DNA of 24,931 nt. Origin: Isochrysis galbana (taxonomy: Eukaryota; Haptophyta; Isochrysidales; Isochrysidaceae). Below are positions 17,976 to 24,931 of this stretch, in pieces. The notes under the pieces were generated by a model. That model was not told where the DNA came from. It saw nothing but the letters and a program-made list of their open reading frames with translations, and made no database searches. A program made the translations under genes and the position numbers. The stretch is from positions 1 to 24,931 of the forward strand of contig JADDIW010000035.1 in NCBI GenBank assembly GCA_018136815.1, read 5' to 3'. Within the stretch, counting starts at the first letter, position 1, and each line of letters starts with the position of its first letter.

Positions 17976-18672
17976 AAAACTTTCCAACTTTAGAAACTGC
18001 TCACCCTTCCACGTGTAACGAAACTTGTTTTCTGCATGTACGCGATGCTCTTTGGTATGGACACACACCCATCAGATTTGCAGAGTGTACGCTCAGAGGG
18101 CAGACTTGGTGCTGTGTGTGAGACGTGGATCGTGATTTCAACGAGATATCGACCCTGCCCAAAATCGAGTGAATGGAGTAAGACCACGTGTGTGTTTCAA
18201 CATGTGAAGTGTCAAGTTGAGTCAAGTAACCTCCAGGTGACAACGCGAAAGGTGTTAGCAGGGATGGGGATAATTGTAGGGCGGTCAAACAGGGCTTTTT
18301 AAGTACTAATATGGGGGAGGGGTGACATTTTTTGACCATTTTCCAAAGTCCACAACAAAACTCCCAGGGGGGCCACCTGCCGCCACGAAAATCTTCGCCA
18401 GAAAATGGTGCGATTCTCCTCCCCCCTCGCCCCTCCCTTGCACAAGCTCTGGGGCTCTACCGGTAAAGAACCGCGGCGCCCGCCGCGGGAGTGATAGACG
18501 TATTTTGAAACAGAGTATTCATCACACCGGATTCCTTATTGATCCGTCCCACTCGTCGGCCGCCCGAGATTGATCGCCTGCCTGCTGAAGGCAAGACGTC
18601 ATCTGCGCAGCCCTCAGCGCACCTCATAGTGCGCGCACACGGCCCCCTAGGCCACACACGTACCCGCCCTGA
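17976..18672. other. intergenic with one dispersed-motif copy
   Basis: It contains TAGGGCGGTCAAACAGG at 18277-18293, identical to 23490-23506. A Pro/Arg-rich open frame (18539-18672) runs into the MITE-like element and has no recognised domain. It may be upstream sequence of the repeated element that was interrupted by the insertion. Confidence 0.45.
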
Positions 18673-19056
18673 CCCCGGATGGGACAACAGGTACAAGGTC
18701 AACAGGTTTCGGGGGCCTCTTCCTATTAAGAGGACCTATTGACAGGTCGCAATAGGTCCGTAACAGGTCAAAATAAAACTCATTTTACTAATATTATAGA
18801 TGTATGAGTATGTGATGTATATTATGAATATGATTGGCTTCTGACTTCTGAGCTAAGTTACTAGGGAGAGGAAGGGATCCGAGATGATTTGGGCGTGGCT
18901 ACGATAGCGGTACCTATAGTATAGGCCTATAGCCACGCGCGAGGCGAGAATATTGAAAGGTTTTTTTTTACCTATTACCTATTAACAGGTAACAGGTCTG
19001 GTAGGCCTCTTGACCTCTTAATAGAACCTATTAGAAGCCTATTGTCCCATCTGGGG
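18673..19056. mobile_element. MITE-like element with TIRs and flanking duplication
   Basis: CCCCGGATGGGACAA (18673-18687) is inverted as TTGTCCCATCTGGGG (19042-19056), with one mismatch. CCCTGA lies immediately outside both ends (18667-18672 and 19057-19062), consistent with a 6 bp target duplication; with the adjoining CC it could be counted as 8 bp. The element is 384 bp with no ORF, an AT-rich core, many AATAGGT/AACAGGT words, and an internal stem GCGTGGCTA/TAGCCACGC (18893-18901/18930-18938). Its right arm matches 8593-8690 in inverted orientation. Confidence 0.82.
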
Positions 19057-19085
19057 CCCTGACCACCCCGACCCGCCCCTCGCAG

Positions 19086-19823
19086 GATTCGCCCTCGCCC
19101 GACGTTGCCACCGACTTCCAGCTTCTCAACGCTGGGGTCATCGACACCTGGCTCACGAGCGCCAGCGTCCAGGCCGTCCTCGCCGCGCTCCTGTGCTCGA
19201 GCCCCCCCAATCCGGCGTTGGTCGACGAGGCTCGTCCAGTGGGTGGCCTGAGTGTGGCCCACGCGACCGCGCTCCACGCCGCTGCGGAAGAATGGGCTCA
19301 AAATCTCGCCAGAGCGCACATACGCGCGTCTTGCGAGGCCACACCACCGGGAGCTGATGTTATATTCGCCCGGTGGGTGGAGGCCTTGACAGGCGGCGTA
19401 GGTACTCTGCAGGCGCTTCCGCAGGCGAGGAGCACCGCCACGAGGTCGCTGCTGGCAAGGGCGGCGCGCTACGCCAAGGCGCAGGCAAAGATCTTGTATC
19501 ACTCGGAATACAAGGCGCGCAGGGCGCTCGCACGCGGAAATGACCCAGAGGTGGTCGCCCAGAAAAAGGCGGCGGAGCTGGCGAGGCTCTGGCAAGACTG
19601 GTCCAAGCCATTCGCCTCCTCCGGTTCCGGCGGCGGCGGCGACGGCGGCAGCGGAGGCGGCGGCGGCGGCGGTGGCGGCGGTGGCGGCGGTGGCGGCGGC
19701 GGCGGTGGTGGCGGCGGCGGTGCCAAGTACGACGCGCTCCTCGCCACCAGCACCCCCGCCCTTACCTGCCTCTCCCGGCCTACTGGCCCTGCTCCTCGTC
19801 CGTCCACGCCCTCTACCGCATAG
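19086..19823 (+). CDS. ORF1 of the repeated element, unknown function
   Basis: I do not recognise this protein. The frame is open from at least 19065 to TAG at 19821-19823; the only early Met-free start suggests that its first exon is elsewhere or the 5' end is lost. It is helical and Ala/Arg-rich: LLNAGVIDTWLTSASVQAVL, HAAAEEWAQNLARAHIRASC, RSLLARAARYAKAQAKILYH, VVAQKKAAELARLWQDWSKP. A polyglycine tract encoded by (GGC)n and GGT follows (19626-19722), then a Ser/Thr/Pro-rich tail. The YHSEYKARRAL and AAELARLWQDW blocks look like coiled-coil or nucleic-acid-binding helices, but this is only composition. ORF2 starts in another frame right after the stop, so the two may once have been one protein. 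Confidence 0.5.
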   Translation, partial: DSPSPDVATDFQLLNAGVIDTWLTSASVQAVLAALLCSSPPNPALVDEARPVGGLSVAHATALHAAAEEWAQNLARAHIRASCEATPPGADVIFARWVEALTGGVGTLQALPQARSTATRSLLARAARYAKAQAKILYHSEYKARRALARGNDPEVVAQKKAAELARLWQDWSKPFASSGSGGGGDGGSGGGGGGGGGGGGGGGGGGGGGGGAKYDALLATSTPALTCLSRPTGPAPRPSTPSTA

Positions 19824-19827
19824 GGAG

Positions 19828-20571
19828 TCATGGACCCTGCGCTTGGCAACGCTCAACGCCGTGGCACTTGTGCGGCAGTTCCGAGCGCTCCCGTGCACCA
19901 AACTGGAGATGCGCCTCGGCATCATGCACGAGGGCCAGTTTGTCGACAACGTGGACAGGCACGTGCATGACCGGCTTTGCCTCGAAGTCTTTGGCAACGC
20001 ACCCGTCGGCCACCTGAGCCGCCACGACGCCTTTCGGCGGCGACCAGGCACGCAACGAGTCCGCACACGCGCCACTTTTGATGACACCCACGTGCTCAGC
20101 ATCGAACGCAGCGTGCAAAGGACCCTTCGAGAAGTTGTCTTCTTCACGGACAGCCCCGATGGCCTCGCATTCAAGGTGTCCTTGATGTGCGACGATCCGG
20201 TAAGCGCCCATGAGTTGGAGGAGGTGGTCACCACCGCGGCCATTTGCATCCAGCACCCCCGGCAGCTCTTGTTGGGCGACTGGAAGTACGACTTTGCACG
20301 GTCGTGGTCCGCGGCAACCAAGAGCGCGGCCGAGAGCCTCCAGCGAGCGGGGAATCGGGAGCTCTACACAGTTGACATCCATCTTCTGAACCGCACCTCC
20401 TTGGCGAGTTATGACGACGCCGCGATCTCTCAATCCATGATCACACGCATGCTGCAGCTCATTCACACGCTTGCAGGTGGAGTGGCAGTCACTGGGGCGA
20501 CGTGCATCCTGCAGACTCCTGGGGAATCGCTTGCTTCGTCCTTTGAATCAAACGCCGTGGAAACTGTGTGA
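19828..20571 (+). CDS. ORF2 of the repeated element, unknown function
   Basis: This is an unrecognised protein. The frame is open from 19540, but credible sequence starts near 19828 (SWTLRLATLNAVALVRQF); the first good Met is at 19909 (MRLGIMHEGQFVDNVDRHVH). About 247 codons end with TGA at 20569-20571. Notable stretches are HDRLCLEVFGNAPVGHLSRH, REVVFFTDSPDGLAFKVSLM, DWKYDFARSWSAATKSAAES and ELYTVDIHLLNRTSLASYDD. Mixed alpha/beta composition, good residue variety, and mostly conservative or silent differences from copy 1 suggest that it was maintained as protein. No catalytic motif is evident. A one-base change at the GGC tract, or an unidentified intron, could link it to ORF1. Confidence 0.6.
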   Translation, partial: SWTLRLATLNAVALVRQFRALPCTKLEMRLGIMHEGQFVDNVDRHVHDRLCLEVFGNAPVGHLSRHDAFRRRPGTQRVRTRATFDDTHVLSIERSVQRTLREVVFFTDSPDGLAFKVSLMCDDPVSAHELEEVVTTAAICIQHPRQLLLGDWKYDFARSWSAATKSAAESLQRAGNRELYTVDIHLLNRTSLASYDDAAISQSMITRMLQLIHTLAGGVAVTGATCILQTPGESLASSFESNAVETV

Positions 20572-20743
20572 AGTCTTCTGAAGACGTCGCCATCCACCCG
20601 GCGTGCTGCCCATGCGCGTGCAAGGGCGGACGTCAGCAGTCGGACGCCCACGTGGTTGCATTCTTCAACTCGGGGAGCGGGCATGGTTGCATTCTTCAAC
20701 AAGGGCGGGACGATCGTGGAGGAAGGCGAGGGCGCCCCCGTCA

Positions 20744-21040
20744 ATGACGCAATCTCAAACAATTTTTTACTTTGCATACTGTAAGATGTGGGTCTACGTC
20801 CGTGAGAGCCCATGGTACGATGGTCCCTACGACGTCGTCCGCTTGATGAGTCTCTTGGGTGGCATCACCTTCTGGTTTCTTGTTAGTGCTATATACGCAG
20901 CAGTCATCGCGTCGGGGGATGGCCTTGCGAAGGTCGGGATCGCGGTCGGGGTGGTTTTCGCGCTGTTCATTCTTCTCCTCTTGGTACTGTGGAAGACAAA
21001 GTATATTCGCTTTTATAAGACTTACTACTACTTATTATAA
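20744..21040 (+). CDS. small two-helix membrane protein in the repeated element
   Basis: 98 aa from ATG at 20744 (GTCAATGACGC). The N-terminal 35 residues are polar/aromatic (WVYVRESPWYDGPYDVVR). Two hydrophobic helices follow (about 36-57, LLGGITFWFLVSAIYAAVIA, and about 62-83, VGIAVGVVFALFILLLLVLW), then a basic/aromatic tail (KTKYIRFYKTYYYLL). An in-frame extension upstream to 20603 exists but overlaps sequence conserved as non-coding in copy 1. The whole ORF is missing from copy 1, where only its GTGGGTCTACGTCC word remains. A hairpin-type membrane protein is predicted. The function is unknown; I do not recognise a family. Confidence 0.55.
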   Translation: MTQSQTIFYFAYCKMWVYVRESPWYDGPYDVVRLMSLLGGITFWFLVSAIYAAVIASGDGLAKVGIAVGVVFALFILLLLVLWKTKYIRFYKTYYYLL

Positions 21041-21243
21041 GACGGAGAAAATGCAACTGAGCTTTGAGGCGGAGGCGATATTGAAACGGGAGGCACAAAC
21101 GAAACACAAGACGTCTTCCGCTTGATGCGCGCGGTCAACCCCCGAGTTATGGGCGAAGTTAGGGGTCAGTAGAAATTATATACCTAAAAAGGTAAAAAGC
21201 CGGGAGGGGCGTGACAAAAAAAGGGAACCTCGAGTTGCACCCT

Positions 21244-21288
21244 CTTATATGTATATGTATATGTGAATGTGTATGTATGTGTGTGTGG
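21244..21288. repeat. (TATATG)/(TG)n microsatellite
   Basis: ATATGTATATGTATATGTG grades into GTATGTATGTGTGTGTGG immediately after the 3' end of the long element copy, as tails of retroposons sometimes do. Confidence 0.8.
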
Positions 21289-21665
21289 TGTCAGCACACG
21301 TCAAAGCGTACGGGCAGGTGCGCTGAGGGGTGTCGTGATAGTACCGGGCTAATGGGAGTAGTGGTACTAACGCTCAAATGTTATAATCTCGATAGCAACT
21401 ATTTATGTGGCATGTAGCAGCCAGCAGCCAGCCCTGTGCCCCTCCGATGGTTTTGTTTTGTGCCTTTTTTTACTTGCTCCCCCTCCCCCCCCCCCCCCCC
21501 CCCGCGCGTGGCCTCGAGGGTGGCGTGGAGGCGCGAGGGCGAGCGAGAGAGCGAGCCATCCGATGAGAGAGAAGAGAATGATAGAATTGAGAGAGAAGAG
21601 AGCGAATAGAGGAAGAGAGAGAGAGAGAGGGGAGAGAGGGAGAGAGGGAGAGAGAGAGAGCCAGG
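21289..21665. other. intergenic, promoter side of the eIF3h gene
   Basis: No gene is seen. It has a poly-C run (about 21486-21503), followed by GA-rich sequence (21540-21660) that directly precedes the eIF3h ATG. The GA tract is the likely 5' untranslated region or core promoter; no TATA-like element is evident. Confidence 0.5.
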
Positions 21666-22816
21666 ATGGCGTCGCTCGAGGATGAGGCTGCCGAGCCGCG
21701 CGCGCTGCCTGAGCAGCAGCAGGTCGACGTGGTCGAGCTTGATGGGCTGGTGAGGACCCATTGCCCTTTGCTTATCCTTCCCACGCGTGAATAGCCCCAA
21801 CTCGGACGCCTGTTTCCCTCGCTACGCCCTCTCCTTTGACTGCTGCCACCTCTTTGCGACGGCGGCCGCAGGTGGTGCTCAACATCATCCGCCACTGCCA
21901 GGAAGCCCTGCCTTCGTTCGTCACGGGCCAGCTGCTTGGGCTGGACATCGGGCGCACGCTTGAGATCACCAGCTCCTTCCCTTTCCCAAGCAAGGCCGAG
22001 GATGCAGAAGCTGGCGGCGACGACGATGAGGATGGCGAGGAGTACCAGATTGAGATGATGCGCTGCCTGCGTGACGTCAACGTGGACAGCAACACGGTGG
22101 GCTGGTACCAGTCGACATATTTCAGCTCCTTCATTGAGGAGTCTTGCATTGAGACGCAGTTCAACTACCAGGAGAATATCAAGAATTGCGTTGTGATCAT
22201 CTATGACCCGTCGCGCACGCGAGCCACAGGCATGGCGCTCCGTGCCTTCCGGCTGACGGACTCTTTCATGAGCCTTTACCGGGAAGGGCACTTCACGCTG
22301 TCGTCCCTCGCAGAGGCCAATCTGGCGACCTCAGATGTGTTTCAGGAGCTGCCGATCAAGGTACGCAACTCACACATGAGCAGTGCGCTGCTCCTTGAGC
22401 TTCAGGATGAGTGCGGCATCAAGGCGAATGCGGCGGACTTCCAGCGGCTCGAATTGCACACCAACCCATTCCTCGAGAAGCAGATGCAGCTGTTGATTGA
22501 GTGCACTGATGACATGCAGCAGGAGAGCATCAAGCTCCAGTACTACGAACGCAACTCGCAGCGGCAAAAAGCAGCACAGCAGCAATACCTCGCCAAGAAG
22601 AAGGCAGAGAAGGCTGCCAAGCTGCTCAAGGGGGAAGCGATTGTGGAGGAGGATCTCTCAGCAAATCCGCTCTTCAAGCCGATTCAGCAACCCTCGCGTC
22701 TCGAGTCGCTCTTGATTGCAAACCAGATGCAAGCCTACTGCCAGCAGATTAACCAATTCACCGGACAGAGCTTTGCAAAGCTCTTCCTCATGCAGAGTCT
22801 AAACGAAAAGGCCTAA
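21666..22816 (+). CDS. EIF3H: eukaryotic translation initiation factor 3 subunit h
   Basis: eIF3h is part of the cytoplasmic eIF3 complex that recruits mRNA and the ternary complex to the 40S subunit. Exon 1 (21666-21749, 28 codons) and exon 2 (21872-22816) flank a 122 bp phase-0 intron (GTGAGG donor, CCGCAG acceptor). The 342 aa product is close to the 352 aa of human eIF3h. The junction reads VVELDGLVVLNIIRHC, as expected. The MPN domain (about 20-160) contains LLGLDIGRTLEITSSFPFPS, YQIEMMRCLRDVNVDSNTVG and WYQSTYFSSF. Gln replaces the first metal-ligand His of catalytic JAMM proteases, normal for this non-catalytic subunit. SVVIIYDPS-like and KVRNSHMSSALL blocks and the Gln/Lys-rich helical C-terminus also fit. 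The ATG follows a GA-rich leader (CCAGGATGGCG). Confidence 0.96.
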
Positions 22817-23580
22817 GGACATCAGGCGGGACGATTGAGGGCGGCTGGCATGGACTGCCTGACGAGGAAGAGCCGCACCTTGACCACGGACGCGAGAGGT
22901 CGGGTAGGATGGAGCATCGAGTCAGTTGCAGCTAGGGCGGCGGTGTAGTGGCCCCATCTCAGAATCCATGTTCATGTTGCGTGGAGCTTGGATTGCAATC
23001 AAGTACCTATTGGCAGGGTTGCTTCAATGTAAGCAAGGGGAACTGTTTATGTACAGGATGTCGTGAGCAGGCCTCGCTACACTTCGGAGTTGGGGGAGAG
23101 AGACGGCGCAGAGACGCTGGTGGCGAATGATGGCAGCGATCATTCCTTCAAACCGAGGTGGCGCATTTCTTGAGCCAAGACCTGCTGCCAGCGGTGCCAT
23201 TTTGCTGTTGGCCATGTCCCGACACTGCAGCTCATTCGAGCAAGGCTTTGTGGTGCGCTAGCCCAGCCCCCCTTTTTGGGGCGGAATGAAATTGGAGGAA
23301 TGCAGAGAGGTGGGGGGCCAGAGGAGCCACCTCGTGAAGGCAAGTACAGTGAGTGGCACTTCCGTAGCCTAGTCACTCGCACTTTTTAACTACTACTACT
23401 ACTATTTGATCCATCTTCCCAACAAAAAGATATCTGAAGGTTCTGGGCTAACACCTACAACCGGCATGGTATTCATTACCTACCTAATGTAGGGCGGTCA
23501 AACAGGTGGCGTCGCATTCGCGAGCCTCTGCAGGCTATTTCGCTATTTTCCGCTCTACCGTTATAACCGCGATGGTTAAT
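22817..23580. other. 3' flank of eIF3h and intergenic
   Basis: No gene is recognised. It holds an (ACT)n microsatellite at about 23390-23405 and the dispersed motif TAGGGCGGTCAAACAGG at 23490-23506. Open frames are short and unremarkable. Confidence 0.55.
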
Positions 23581-23585
23581 CGGAC

Positions 23586-24184
23586 TTACGGGAGGCGGAG
23601 CCTCCCTTGTTGAGTTTCTCCTCGAGGGACTCGATCTTCACTCGGATGGTGATGTCCGTTTGAGTGATGCGGAGGGTGGTGAGCTCGCCATAGCGCATAG
23701 CGTTCTTTGAATTGTTGTGCGCAGGCCTTCGTTGACCACCACGTGCCACGGGCCTTTGATGGAGCGAGCCCAGAAGTCTGGTTCGGGGTCAACCCCCTCG
23801 AGTTTGAGGAGTAGCTCAACGATGGCGGCGTAGTGACGGATCGAGCATGACCACTGGCTCGATATGCGATGATACGGAAGGGAAACGATCGGCGGGAGGC
23901 ACGGCGGAGGTGGCCGGGAGTGATGGAATAGCGGGCTGGACCATCTCCTCAGCAGAGGAAGGCGGCGGAGGACGGCCTTGGGCGAGGGCGAGCGCGACTA
24001 CGGAGCGGACATGGCTGGGCGATTCGAGATGGACAGGCTGGGGCTGAGGGATTGGAGGGTTTTGGTACTGATAGAGTGTTGATTGAGAACGAGGGACGAG
24101 AACGGGAACGAGAACGAGAACGAGAGCGACGAACGAAAAACGACAGACGCGGCAGACGGATAAAAACCGATGGACTGACGACAT
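23586..24184 (-). pseudogene. gag-like retroelement protein, frameshifted
   Basis: Reading the minus strand, the frame from ATG at 24184 passes through a (GAGAAC)-type hexanucleotide tract. It then gives PAIPSLPATSAVPPADRFPS and HIEPVVMLDPS, shared with the copia-linked region at 12181-12286. Directly after DPS the frame stops; a shift gives YAAIVELLLKLEGVDPEPDF, WARSIKGPWHVVVNEGLRTT. A second shift near 23700 gives RYGELTTLRITQTDITIRVK and IESLEEKLNKGGSAS, a predicted coiled coil. A GTAAGT word follows (about 23592-23587). The domain order suggests a gag-like or DUF-type retrotransposon N-terminal protein. With two frame breaks it is a pseudogene, unless the gaps are tiny introns. Confidence 0.55.
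24083..24140. repeat. hexanucleotide GAGAAC/GGAACGA tract
   Basis: Repeats of GAGAACG and GGAACGAGAACG lie within the pseudogene's N-terminal region and encode Leu-Val-Pro repeats on the minus strand or Arg-Glu on the plus strand. Confidence 0.75.
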
Positions 24185-24240
24185 GGCACCACACTCACAT
24201 CAACACTCTCCACACTTACGTATCCTTATCACGGAACGCA

Positions 24241-24435
24241 CAAGAACTTGCTAACAGACCGAACAAGGAAGAGAATGCCGACAAGAGAGCTACGGGGCAG
24301 GACACGGAAATATTGCAACGGAAAAACGCGCGAGGCTTTTCTCCACTTCATCTTGCGGTGTTAATCACAATTCTTGCTGAGAAAGGAGCAGATGTAAATA
24401 ACAGGCGCGATTGCGATTGGCCGCCCTATCCTTAA
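24241..24435 (+). pseudogene. ankyrin-repeat fragment
   Basis: The plus-strand frame reads RKNARGFSPLHLAVL then ITILAEKGADVNNR (about 24316-24405). This is one ankyrin unit (xGxxPLHLAxxxGxxxIxxxLLexGADVN) with a few residues missing between the two halves. Upstream codons (ANRPNKEENADKRATGQDTE) may be the end of a preceding unit. The frame ends at TAA (24433-24435) inside a TAAGGATAGGGCGG-type repeat word (reverse strand), so the fragment appears to be cut off by repeat sequence. There is no start codon or companion repeats in the window. Confidence 0.5.
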
Positions 24436-24931
24436 AAGTTTAGGTGATCATGTACTTATGTACTTTAATGAGGGGGTCGAACTTATGCCATCGACATGGG
24501 GGATGGGGGTAGTTGCTGATGCTGAAAAAACAACCAAACCTGAGGTTGCACCCTCTCCATAGGTGTGTAGCCCAGATTCTTCAGATGTTTTTTGTTGTTG
24601 TTGTTGTATGAGGAAGTGAAAATATTACTAAAGCAAATTTATTGTCGTTGGCCCATATTCGAAGGAACACGACCTCGCATACGTTCTCTTCGCTACACAT
24701 TCGCCATCGTCGCACGTCGCACCATTTCCGCACCATACACAACCACTCAAAGCTCAAAGCCACTCCGCACAGTCACACGCCCTAACATACCCGCGCCCAG
24801 GCATTACAGGGGGCCGACAAATTGCTGCGCTCGACCAATGAGGTGTGCTTGGCTTGCGCAACTCACGCTGTCACGGCGACGCGCCGTGGTAGCGGCGTTG
24901 CGCAACACGCAGGCTGAGAAAGCCAATGCGT
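24436..24931. other. intergenic to right edge
   Basis: I see no gene. CCTGAGGTTGCACCCTCTC (24540-24558) resembles the 3' end word of the repeated element. A (TTG)n run lies at 24591-24606. The last 350 bp have no ORF of note. Confidence 0.5.

Larger units (their letters stand above)
19086..21246 (+). mobile_element. unclassified repeated element, long copy (copy 2)
   Basis: Sequence from 20131 to 21246 is repeated at 7379-8128 in the same orientation, with different flanks; the right limits coincide at GAGTTGCACC(T/C)TCTT. The left limit is unknown; the first long frame starts at about 19086 just after a CTCGCAG that could be a splice acceptor. The unit carries ORF1 (19086-19823), ORF2 (19828-20571) and a membrane ORF (20744-21040). 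No reverse transcriptase, transposase or nuclease motif is recognised. It could be a non-autonomous TE, a repeated gene family, or a viral remnant. Confidence 0.6.

Noticed and set aside
17720..18121. 133-codon frame with F-x-E-L-L-N repeats
   Set aside because: It has no ATG start, arises from the 18 bp tandem array and poly-G, and has no recognisable domain.
19828..20466. 212-codon minus-strand frame opposite ORF2
   Set aside because: The plus-strand ORF2 shows conserved sense between copies and better residue composition; the minus frame is a shadow.

Overview
This window is eukaryotic nuclear DNA. Four genes have spliceosomal introns with GT-AG borders and short, uniform lengths (about 109-122 bp). 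Host genes are compact, GC-rich and separated by low-complexity and transposon-derived DNA. The gene style and the many CT/GA, GGC and poly-G/poly-C tracts fit a unicellular alga such as a haptophyte or stramenopile. That placement is inference; no marker gene here settles it.

Five protein genes are supported well. At the left edge, on the minus strand, is the N-terminal part of a dual-specificity phosphatase whose catalytic loop lies outside the window. At 5193-6420 (+) is a two-exon gene for a TPR protein of the Acl4 (Rpl4 assembly chaperone) family. At 9936-10859 (+) is an intronless StrG-like 2-oxoglutarate/Fe(II) dioxygenase. At 14502-17274 (-) is a two-exon gene encoding a secreted or organellar fusion: SET-domain methyltransferase, about 280 residues of alanine-rich helix, then a prolyl-4-hydroxylase domain. 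At 21666-22816 (+) is a complete two-exon gene for translation initiation factor eIF3 subunit h. Two small hypothetical genes (1655-1960 and 2622-3405) are weaker.

The rest is mobile-element territory. 3627-4356 is a pair of near-identical direct repeats around a 429 bp spacer, like a miniature LTR element. 4621-4821 and 18673-19056 are MITE-like elements with terminal inverted repeats. 11247-11540 is a truncated Ty3/gypsy reverse transcriptase. 11748-13317 is a degenerate Ty1/copia element with an apparently complete RNase H and a candidate 3' LTR start; about 105 bp of its gag-like region recurs at 23836-23940 on the other strand. An unrecognised repeated element exists in two copies: a long one at 19086-21246 with two ORFs plus a small two-helix membrane protein, and a 5'-truncated, internally deleted one at 7379-8128.

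The host genes show no operon-like linkage. They cover protein dephosphorylation, ribosome assembly, translation initiation, and two iron/2-oxoglutarate enzymes of different families. The most unusual items are the SET/prolyl-hydroxylase fusion and the unclassified two-copy element carrying a membrane ORF.
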